DNA from: Candidatus Zixiibacteriota bacterium
GTDB lineage: Bacteria > Zixibacteria > MSB-5A5 > JAUVRN01
Direction: 5' to 3'
NCBI GenBank assembly: GCA_030597645.1
Contig: JAUVRN010000097.1
Span: 1-7,061, forward strand
DNA: 7,061 nt
Part shown: positions 1 to 4,799 of the stretch, piece after piece
How positions within the stretch are numbered: position 1 is the first letter of the stretch
How the letters are laid out: the number at the start of each line of letters is the position of its first letter
Made by a program: the position numbers and the translations under genes
Notes under the pieces: model-generated
The model's database searches: none
The model's input: only the letters and a program-made list of their open reading frames with translations
What the model was told of the DNA's origin: nothing

Positions 1-542
1 CTGAGTGGGATCTGTAGCTGCGTGAGCGAATCGATGATCGGCTGCAGCTCGGTCATGTGCGCGGCCAGTTCCTCCCACTCGGCCTTGCCGGAAGAGAAGT
101 CGTCGCCGTGGTACTGTTGCTCCTTCCACTCGTAGTAGACTTCGTCATATATCGCCTTGGTAAACTGGTAGTCGCGCTCTACCTCGAACAGCTCATCCTC
201 GATTCCGTCCAGTCGAACCTCCCTGGCGACGAACTCGTCGGTCTGAAGCGCCGTGTTCAACTCTGCGATCCGCGCGTGCAGACCCTCCTGCGTACCCTGT
301 GGATTGCTGGCGGCCATCTGCGCGTCTTCAGTGGCCAGCGCCGTTTCTGCTTCGGTGATGCGGTTCTTGACCAGGGTCTCTTCGCGGGCGTTGAACTGCG
401 CCTGGTAGTCCTTCCAGGGGCGCCGCACGAACGTCTCGTCGAAGGCCGCCCACAGTGTGGTAGCCGCCAGCAGAGCTGCGAACACCAGGTAGCTGCGCCG
501 GAAGGACCGTTCTTCTATGGGAAGCTTTTCGTTATCCGCCAT
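1..542 (-). CDS. Membrane-anchored coiled-coil protein of the bc operon, possibly a cytochrome c subunit (3' end outside window)
   Basis: This partial gene runs off the left edge with 180 complete codons visible. The start ATG is at 542-540, 28 bases after the ferredoxin stop, with an AGG just upstream. The protein begins with a short acidic/basic N-terminus (MADNEKLPIEERSFRRS). One membrane helix follows at about residues 18-34, then a conserved-looking RRPWKDYQAQF stretch (40-50), then a long charged, Glu/Ala/Gln-rich region (about 50-180) that looks like coiled coil. The basic residues before the helix suggest an inside N-terminus with the coiled coil outside. From memory, proteins with this start in bc operons continue into CxxCH heme c domains. 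No cysteine occurs in the visible part, so heme binding is inference only. It is the last visible gene of the Rieske/cytochrome b operon. Confidence 0.7.
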   Translation of the reverse strand, partial: MADNEKLPIEERSFRRSYLVFAALLAATTLWAAFDETFVRRPWKDYQAQFNAREETLVKNRITEAETALATEDAQMAASNPQGTQEGLHARIAELNTALQTDEFVAREVRLDGIEDELFEVERDYQFTKAIYDEVYYEWKEQQYHGDDFSSGKAEWEELAAHMTELQPIIDSLTQLQIPL

Positions 543-570
543 CCTGCCCGCCTGCCTCGTCTCGGGTCGC

Positions 571-861
571 CTACTTCTTGCCGAACTCGGAGTTCGGAAT
601 CATTTCAATCGTTTCCCACGGACACTCGCGCACGCAGATCTTGCAGCCGATGCACAGATCGGGAACCACCTCCACCAGCGGGTTTACCGTGTCGAACTCC
701 TGTCCCGGGATCGGTACGATGCAGTTTTCCACCGGACAGAAGTCGATGCAGACGCCGCACCCCGTGCAGCCGTCCTGCTCCACCCAGGCCAGCTCCCTGG
801 GGACCTTCTTCTTGGGCGCCGGTTTTGGCATGGGCGCGGGAGTATTCTGGACGTCTGCCAT
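571..861 (-). CDS. 2x[4Fe-4S] ferredoxin-type protein of the bc operon
   Basis: The product is 96 residues. It has two classic cluster motifs: Cys32, 35, 38 and 42 followed by Pro43, and Cys70, 73, 76 and 80 followed by Pro81. Each CxxCxxCxxxCP set normally shares its fourth Cys with the partner cluster. An extra Cys47 lies after the first motif. The first ~30 residues are Pro/Ala/Lys-rich with no signal peptide, so the protein is expected in the cytoplasm or on the cytoplasmic face. The gene starts 23 bases after the cytochrome b C-terminal subunit (AGG about 8 bases before ATG) and ends with TAG. Its place between bc subunits suggests it carries electrons to or from the complex or is a peripheral subunit. 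The family assignment is firm and the partner role is inferred. Confidence 0.9.
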   Translation of the reverse strand: MADVQNTPAPMPKPAPKKKVPRELAWVEQDGCTGCGVCIDFCPVENCIVPIPGQEFDTVNPLVEVVPDLCIGCKICVRECPWETIEMIPNSEFGKK

Positions 862-884
862 AATCGATACCTGAACGCCCTGCC

Positions 885-1427
885 TTAGATGTTAAACCAG
901 GGCGTGACGCAGATGTACTTGATGTTAAACGCCAGCCGCAGGAACATCTTGATCGGCAGCGCCATCATGGTGAGGAACAGGAACGCCACGATGCCGTAGC
1001 GCACCGCACCCAGTTGCTGGAGTACGTAGGACGTCTTCGCCTTCCATTTCCAGAACACGCCGACCAGCGCGTAATACGCGCCCACGAGCCCCAGCCCGAA
1101 GATGGTCATGGCCGGCTGATGGCGGATACCAAACCACTCGTGCAGATTCACGTTGGTCAGGGCCACCACCTTGTGCGGATCCCAGAATTGCCAGGGCCAG
1201 AAGAAGTACCACCCGGGTCCACGGAAAAACGTCCCCCAGAAGATCAGCACCAGCCACAGCACCACGAATCCGAACTGGAACGTCCAGTGCGCAAACTTGC
1301 GTTGCTCGTAGGAGTAGTACCCGTTGCCGCGCGGATTGATGTCCACGTACGGGATCATCATCAACCCCACGATAATCAGTGAAGGCAGCACGACCCCCGC
1401 GATCCACGGATCAAAGTAGACCAGCAT
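885..1427 (-). CDS. petD: Cytochrome b C-terminal domain (subunit IV-like), downstream piece after an in-frame TAG
   Basis: From the first ATG after the amber codon this piece encodes 180 residues. It carries helix F (about 8-27, DPWIAGVVLPSLIIVGLM), a second helix (about 49-67), a WDPHK loop (82-86), a third helix (about 106-126) and a C-terminal hydrophobic segment (about 144-170). In the family this domain binds no b heme itself but forms part of the quinol-oxidation (Qo) site. The frame stays open back to 1493, and the 22 residues before this ATG (PANPTKTPNPSK, then APWYFLGLQE) are typical of the conserved ef loop. The ATG has only GAG directly beside it and no properly spaced ribosome-binding site. 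I therefore think the true gene starts at 1757 and this is its distal part. It ends in TAA, 23 bases before the ferredoxin gene. Confidence 0.85.
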   Translation of the reverse strand: MLVYFDPWIAGVVLPSLIIVGLMMIPYVDINPRGNGYYSYEQRKFAHWTFQFGFVVLWLVLIFWGTFFRGPGWYFFWPWQFWDPHKVVALTNVNLHEWFGIRHQPAMTIFGLGLVGAYYALVGVFWKWKAKTSYVLQQLGAVRYGIVAFLFLTMMALPIKMFLRLAFNIKYICVTPWFNI

Positions 1428-1493
1428 CTCTTGCAGTCCCAGGAAGTACCAGGGTGCCTTGGATGGGTTGGGTGTCTTGGTGGGATTGGCCGG

Positions 1494-1496
1494 CTA
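1494..1496 (-). other. In-frame amber codon splitting the subunit IV-like gene
   Basis: TAG (CTA on the plus strand) sits between GAA (last Glu of DAPLE) and CCG (Pro of PANP). The distance from the upstream ATG (1757) and the phase of the downstream frame are consistent, so no frameshift is needed: 87 codons, TAG, then 202 sense codons to TAA at 885-887. One residue is expected at this position in intact homologues, usually Glu as I remember it. GAG to TAG or CAG to TAG is a single base change. Three other genes here (ferredoxin, both TPR genes) end normally in TAG, which argues against a general reassignment of TAG. Confidence 0.85.
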
Positions 1497-1757
1497 TTCC
1501 AACGGCGCGTCGAGAACGATCGACCAGATCGTGAGGATGAGCATGACCACGATGGCCCCGATAAACTCCGTTCGCACCAGAAACGGCCACACCGACAGCT
1601 TGTCCGGAGGCGGCAGCTTGCCGCCATTGGCGCGGAGCCTGCGGTCGTTGGCCCGGGCCTGCTTGTAGCCCCAGATGATGTAAAACACCACCAGGGCCAT
1701 CGCGATGACGATCGGGATATTGTCCGGTTTGCCGAGAATCTTCAGGATGTTTTCCAT
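1494..1757 (-). CDS. petD: Cytochrome b C-terminal domain (subunit IV-like), upstream piece ending at an in-frame TAG
   Basis: This piece is 87 residues with two predicted membrane helices, at about 14-31 (IPIVIAMALVVFYIIWGY) and 64-82 (helix E-like). A polar loop rich in Arg, Asn and Pro joins them. It begins with MENILKILGKPDN, which resembles the start of subunit IV-like proteins that carry an extra N-terminal helix. The start at 1757 lies 3 bases after the cytochrome b6-like stop, with GGGAG about 7 bases upstream inside the preceding gene, so translation is probably coupled. It ends in ...DAPLE then TAG. Intact homologues, as I remember them, continue through ...APLEEPANP. The downstream open frame (885-1493) continues in the same frame with PANP, so this is the front of a 290-codon gene rather than a separate small protein. 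Confidence 0.8.
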   Translation of the reverse strand: MENILKILGKPDNIPIVIAMALVVFYIIWGYKQARANDRRLRANGGKLPPPDKLSVWPFLVRTEFIGAIVVMLILTIWSIVLDAPLE

Positions 1758-1760
1758 GGG

Positions 1761-2654
1761 TCAACTCCCGTCCGCCGTCGGGGCGGGTGCGGGTTTCTCC
1801 TCAGCACCGGCGGTCCCCTTGGCCCGAGCCGCCGCGAACTTTTGGCGCGCGATTCCCGCGGTCTGCACGGCTTTCCACTCCGACTCCATGGGCGAGGAGA
1901 TGTTGCCGTCCTTTCGGATCCGCCAGAAGTGGACGGCCATGAACACGGACGCCACGATGGGCAGGAAGATGCAGTGCAGCACGTAGAACCGCAGCAGCGC
2001 CGGTGGTCCCACGATCGTGCCGCCCAACAGCATGAACCGTACGTCGTTGTCGGGCCGGAACCCGAGCATCGTGGCGAACGGCCCCTCGCTGCCTACCAGC
2101 GGCGTAGCACGCGCCATGTTGGTGCCCACGGTAACCGCCCAGATGGCCAACTGGTCCCAGGGGAGCAGATAACCGGTAACCGACAATATCAGGGTCAGCA
2201 CGAGGAGCAACACGCCCACGACCCAGTTGAATTCGCGCGGCGGTTTGTACGATCCGGTCATGAACACGCGGAGCATGTGCAGCCAGGTCGTGATGACCAT
2301 CGCGTGCGCGGCCCAGCGGTGCATGTTGCGTATGAACATGCCGAACGGCACGTCGTGCTTGAGGTACAGCATGTCCGCGTAGGCATACTCCGCCGTCGGG
2401 CGGTAATAGAACATGAGAACCACGCCTGTTACGGTGAGCACCAGGAACAGGAAGAACGTGATGCCGCCCATGCCCCAGGTGTAGCCGTAGTGCACGGCGT
2501 GTCTCGGAATCCGCGTGGGATGCAGGTGCAGGAATACGTTGTCGAGGATCTGCAGGAAACGGTTCCGCTGCGTGTCCTTGTAGTCGTGCCGGAAAATCGA
2601 CTTCCAGACCTGTGATTTCAGGACCTGCTTCTTGAGATTGTCGATCAGACTCAT
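1761..2654 (-). CDS. petB: Cytochrome b N-terminal subunit, b6-type, of a quinol:cytochrome c oxidoreductase
   Basis: The product is 297 residues. It is a four-helix cytochrome b core that binds two b hemes in the membrane and moves electrons from the Qo to the Qi site. The four heme-ligand histidines are visible as H112/H126 (in NMHRWAAH and WLHMLRVF) and H227/H242. The second pair is 15 positions apart, as in cytochrome b6 rather than mitochondrial cytochrome b. Other family marks are FYYRPT (82-87), GYLLPWDQ (161-168) and RIRKDG (245-250). The Cys that holds heme c(i) in plant and cyanobacterial b6 is absent: the aligned stretch reads GMGGIT. A Pro/Ala-rich tail (about 275-297) extends past the usual b6 length of about 215. 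The start follows GGAGG by about 11 bases, 24 bases after the Rieske stop. The subunit IV-like gene follows after 3 bases. Confidence 0.95.
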   Translation of the reverse strand: MSLIDNLKKQVLKSQVWKSIFRHDYKDTQRNRFLQILDNVFLHLHPTRIPRHAVHYGYTWGMGGITFFLFLVLTVTGVVLMFYYRPTAEYAYADMLYLKHDVPFGMFIRNMHRWAAHAMVITTWLHMLRVFMTGSYKPPREFNWVVGVLLLVLTLILSVTGYLLPWDQLAIWAVTVGTNMARATPLVGSEGPFATMLGFRPDNDVRFMLLGGTIVGPPALLRFYVLHCIFLPIVASVFMAVHFWRIRKDGNISSPMESEWKAVQTAGIARQKFAAARAKGTAGAEEKPAPAPTADGS

Positions 2655-2678
2655 CGAGTGGTCAGCCTCCGGTCGACG

Positions 2679-3287
2679 TTAGACGTAAAGGACGGACCCG
2701 GGCTTGCCCCACTCGCCCAGCTCGTAACGGAACTTGATGGCTTTTTGTATGAGCAGCTGACCGTCTTCGGCCAGCGTGATCTCGGCGCGCTCCAGCGGTC
2801 TCGGGGCCGGACCTTCGAAGTTGATCCCCGAAAACCGGAATCCAGATCCGTGGCACGGACACTTGAACTTGTGTTCGGTTTCGAGCCAGCGGGGCGTGCA
2901 GCCCAGGTGCGTGCAGATGGCGATCAGGGCGTAAAAGCCGCCGTCTTCCTGGCGGCAGATCCAGACGCGGTGGCTCTTTTTGTACTTCTCCGACACCGAA
3001 TCGGGAGGGTACTCCCCCGGCAGACCGGCTTTGAACTTGGTGGACGGCTCGTACAGCACGCGCGGGAACATGAAACGGAGCGATCCTCCCAGCATGACCG
3101 CCGCGAAAACGAAGATCGATCCCCAGCCCGCCAGACTGAAAAAGTCCCTGCGTGAGTAGCGCCAGATGTTGGCGTCACCGGCACCGGCGAGCCCCTTCTT
3201 CTTGAGTGGAGGCTTGGCCTTGGCCGGAGCGGCCGCGCCGGCGGGCGTGGCGCCCTCCGGTGTGGCGGGCGGCTGTTCGTCTGCCAT
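2679..3287 (-). CDS. Rieske [2Fe-2S] iron-sulfur protein of a bc-type complex
   Basis: The product is 202 residues. It would take one electron from quinol at the Qo site and pass it to a cytochrome c. The N-terminus (1-40) is Ala/Pro/Lys-rich. A twin-arginine-like motif (YSRRDFFSLAG, 44-54) then leads into one membrane anchor (about 55-75), so Tat export with a retained anchor is likely. Box 1 is CTHLGC (C125, H127, C130) and box 2 is CPCHGSGF (C143, C145, H146). C125, H127, C143 and H146 are the expected cluster ligands, and C130-C145 the expected disulfide. The position that is Tyr in high-potential Rieske proteins is Phe150, while Ser148 is kept, suggesting a lowered potential. It is the first gene of the operon, with GAAGGA about 9 bases before the ATG. 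Roles of this kind are named petC or qcrA. Confidence 0.95.
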   Translation of the reverse strand: MADEQPPATPEGATPAGAAAPAKAKPPLKKKGLAGAGDANIWRYSRRDFFSLAGWGSIFVFAAVMLGGSLRFMFPRVLYEPSTKFKAGLPGEYPPDSVSEKYKKSHRVWICRQEDGGFYALIAICTHLGCTPRWLETEHKFKCPCHGSGFRFSGINFEGPAPRPLERAEITLAEDGQLLIQKAIKFRYELGEWGKPGSVLYV

Positions 3288-3325
3288 CAGACCGGTTCCT
3301 TCAATAGAATGCCCGCGGGGTCGAT

Positions 3326-3362
3326 TGCGGGACTGAGAAACGGCTCATTTGTCTGTCCCGCA
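3326..3362 (-). promoter_or_regulatory. Stem-loop in the leader of the Rieske operon
   Basis: An 8-base perfect inverted repeat (TGCGGGAC at 3326-3333, GTCCCGCA at 3355-3362) encloses a further 4-base stem (3334-3337 with 3344-3347) around a 6-base loop. Seven unpaired bases lie on one side. In the transcript this structure would end 38 bases before the Rieske start codon. No T-run follows, so it is not an intrinsic terminator. It could stabilise the mRNA, bind a regulator, or be the site of a dimeric DNA-binding protein downstream of the promoter. The function is unknown. Confidence 0.4.
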
Positions 3363-3417
3363 ACGCCTTAGGTTGAGTGAGGCGCACCGCAGGGCCCGGG
3401 GCAGATACAAGCGGTCG

Positions 3418-3445
3418 AATGTAGCCCAGACGCCCGTGAAGTCAA
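3418..3445 (-). promoter_or_regulatory. Possible sigma70-type promoter for the Rieske/cytochrome b operon
   Basis: On the minus strand TTGACT (3445-3440) is followed by a 16-base spacer and TACATT (3423-3418). These match TTGACA in five of six positions and TATAAT in four of six. Transcription would begin near 3410, giving a leader of about 120 bases that contains the 3326-3362 stem-loop. The location between an upstream terminator and the first gene of the operon fits. Sigma preferences of the host are unknown. Confidence 0.45.
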
Positions 3446-3473
3446 GCGAATTCAGTGTACCGCAAGGCCTGCG

Positions 3474-3584
3474 GCGCCTGTCGGGGCTCGAGGGCCGGCC
3501 TGTGGCGCCCGGGTGGCAGACCTGCAGGGGATTCGGGTGGGGTGAGGCCTCGCAGCCTCACTCTCTCACAGTGCGCCTGTCGGG
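3474..3584. repeat. 12-base direct repeat, two copies 99 bases apart
   Basis: GCGCCTGTCGGG occurs at 3474-3485 and again at 3573-3584. A shorter version, GCGCCTGT, occurs a third time at 3627-3634. The second and third copies each form the left arm of a hairpin. All lie in the noncoding stretch between the TPR lipoprotein gene and the Rieske promoter. Confidence 0.5.
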
Positions 3585-3589
3585 CGCAC
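3542..3589. repeat. Two perfect 7-bp hairpins between terminator and Rieske promoter
   Basis: The first is GTGAGGC (3542-3548) with GCCTCAC (3555-3561) and a 6-base loop. The second is GTGCGCC (3571-3577) with GGCGCAC (3583-3589) and a 5-base loop. Neither is followed by a T-run on either strand. With the terminator hairpin (3601-3620) and the 3627-3642 hairpin they form a row of four stems in about 100 bases. The role is unknown. Confidence 0.5.
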
Positions 3590-3595
3590 CACAAG

Positions 3596-3620
3596 AAAAA
3601 GGGCCGGTCGCGGCCGGCCC
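3596..3620 (-). terminator. Intrinsic terminator after the TPR lipoprotein gene
   Basis: A 7-bp GC-only stem (3614-3620 with 3601-3607) with a 6-base loop is followed on the minus strand by TTTTTC (3600-3595). It lies 25 bases past the TAG of the TPR lipoprotein gene and would end the transcript of the TPR unit. That separates it from the Rieske operon downstream. Confidence 0.85.
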
Positions 3621-3626
3621 CTTAAC

Positions 3627-3642
3627 GCGCCTGTGAAGGCGC
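3627..3642 (-). repeat. 6-bp hairpin just after the TPR lipoprotein stop codon
   Basis: GCGCCT (3627-3632) pairs perfectly with AGGCGC (3637-3642) around a GTGA loop. It starts 3 bases past the TAG stop and precedes the main terminator hairpin by 6 bases. It may protect the 3' end or act with the terminator. Confidence 0.45.
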
Positions 3643-3645
3643 AGA

Positions 3646-4173
3646 CTAGTGGTCGAAGCTCGCCGAAGGCGGCGGCAAAACACGCGAGCGGGCGCTCAGT
3701 GCTTCGCGGAATTCCGGATCGGCCAGAAGCGCGAGATCGTATTGCTTGGCCGCCATGCCCTTCTGCCCCTGCAGTTCGAAGAGGTAGCCCCAATCGACAC
3801 GAATGCGAGCTTCCCAACGGCCCTGAGGACAGTATTGTATGGCCTGCGCGAAGTGCCATCCCGTGTTCTCCCACTGGTGATTGTCACGGGCGATGATGCC
3901 CAGCCAGTAGTGGGCTTCGAAGTTGTACGGGTTCTTCTCGACGGATTTCTTGAAGCTCTTGACCGCGTGTTTCTCGTCACCCACACGCCATTTGCGCTTG
4001 CCCGTCTCCAGGAGTTCCGTCGAAGCACGGAGCTGGCCCGGGGGCACCGTCGACTGCTCGAGCGACGGGACGTCACTCTTCATTTCGTTGGGATTGTAGG
4101 TCGCGCTCTTGCCGCAGGCGCCCAGCGCCACGGCACAGGCGAGAAGCGCGAACCAGAGTACCTTGGTTTTCAT
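3646..4173 (-). CDS. TPR-containing lipoprotein
   Basis: The product is 175 residues. A lipoprotein signal peptide (MKTKVLWFALLACAVALGAC) ends in an LGAC lipobox with Cys20 as the lipidation site, so the mature protein should be membrane-anchored and outside the cytoplasm. A Pro-containing linker (about 25-47) leads to TPR-like helical repeats at roughly 50-85, 86-118 and 124-158. A WEARIRVD signature at 120-127 mirrors WEGRCRIE in the upstream gene. The frame is open further upstream to 4377, but that part overlaps the preceding gene and lacks a signal sequence, so I chose the ATG at 4173. GGGGGAA lies about 9 bases before it. The start is 65 bases after the preceding TPR gene, and the stop is followed by a strong terminator. 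TPRs usually mediate protein contacts; the partner is unknown. Confidence 0.85.
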   Translation of the reverse strand: MKTKVLWFALLACAVALGACGKSATYNPNEMKSDVPSLEQSTVPPGQLRASTELLETGKRKWRVGDEKHAVKSFKKSVEKNPYNFEAHYWLGIIARDNHQWENTGWHFAQAIQYCPQGRWEARIRVDWGYLFELQGQKGMAAKQYDLALLADPEFREALSARSRVLPPPSASFDH

Positions 4174-4238
4174 GATCACCGTTCCCCCTGTGTGATTATC
4201 CGTTGTATGTCCATTCGTGTTTTCATCAGATTCCTGCC

Positions 4239-4724
4239 CTAGTCTTTCCGCCTCTTGCGCTCGGCCGCAGCCATGCGCTTGCCGCCGGTGGCGGCTTCGC
4301 TCCGGGTCGGATCCGCATTGAGGGCGAGCCGATACTCCAGGAGGGCCTGGCGGTACAGTCCCACGGCCTCCCAGCACGACGCCAGCTCAATGCGGCAGCG
4401 CCCTTCCCACTGGCGATCAGCGGGTTTCAGCATCAGGGCCAGCCGGTAGCTCTTGCGCGCCTCGTAGTAGTGGCCCCAGCGACGGTACGTTTCGCCCAGC
4501 TCAAAGCGTACCTGCGCGTGCCTCGGTTTGATCGTCAGCGCCAGGCGGTATTGCTCGGCTGCGGACTTGAAGTGGTCCGCCTTCAATTCCGCCTGCGCCC
4601 TGGCGAAGTGATGCTCGAAGCGATCTGCTTTGGCGGTTTCTCCGGCCCACGAGGGCACGGCGCCAAGGCTGCACCAGGTGACCGCAAGAGCAGCAAACGT
4701 CGAGATGAGGATCAGCTTTCGCAT
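4239..4724 (-). CDS. Secreted/periplasmic TPR protein
   Basis: The product is 161 residues. A Sec-type signal peptide (about 1-27) ends in SWA followed by GE, a plausible signal peptidase I site. Three TPR units follow, at about 36-69, 70-103 and 110-143. Each carries a YRLAL at the same point (59-63, 93-97, 131-135), which makes the repeat pattern easy to see. The last 18 residues are strongly basic. A GGAGG about 7 bases before the ATG at 4724 gives a strong ribosome-binding site. The gene lies 75 bases after the aminotransferase stop and 65 bases before the TPR lipoprotein gene, with which it appears paralogous. It probably acts as a scaffold outside the cytoplasm, and its partner is unknown. 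Confidence 0.85.
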   Translation of the reverse strand: MRKLILISTFAALAVTWCSLGAVPSWAGETAKADRFEHHFARAQAELKADHFKSAAEQYRLALTIKPRHAQVRFELGETYRRWGHYYEARKSYRLALMLKPADRQWEGRCRIELASCWEAVGLYRQALLEYRLALNADPTRSEAATGGKRMAAAERKRRKD

Positions 4725-4799
4725 ACGTAGACCTCCGGGCTTACACCTGTTCTCTGTTATCGGAAGGTCTACCGCCGCGGTGAGTCGGCGATGTGGAGG

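Noticed and set aside
57..863. Plus-strand open frame of 268 codons at the left end
   Set aside because: It lies opposite the ferredoxin and coiled-coil genes, which have clear motifs and proper operon spacing. Its product has a low-complexity Pro/Arg/Ser tail.
1431..2615. Long plus-strand open frame of 394 codons opposite the cytochrome b genes
   Set aside because: It is antisense to the cytochrome b genes, whose heme ligands and helices are clear. Its translation is rich in Arg, His and Gln with no domain, as expected for a shadow frame in GC-rich DNA.
3349..3636. Plus-strand open frame of 95 codons in the intergenic region
   Set aside because: No ribosome-binding site, domain or signal is evident, and it covers the promoter, repeats and terminator of the minus-strand units.
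3474..3642. CRISPR-like array
   Set aside because: Repeats are only 8-12 bases with irregular spacing and differing contexts, and no cas genes are present.
4174..4377. Extended N-terminus for the TPR lipoprotein gene (start at 4377)
   Set aside because: The extension overlaps the upstream TPR gene and would bury the lipoprotein signal peptide. The ATG at 4173 has a suitable ribosome-binding site.
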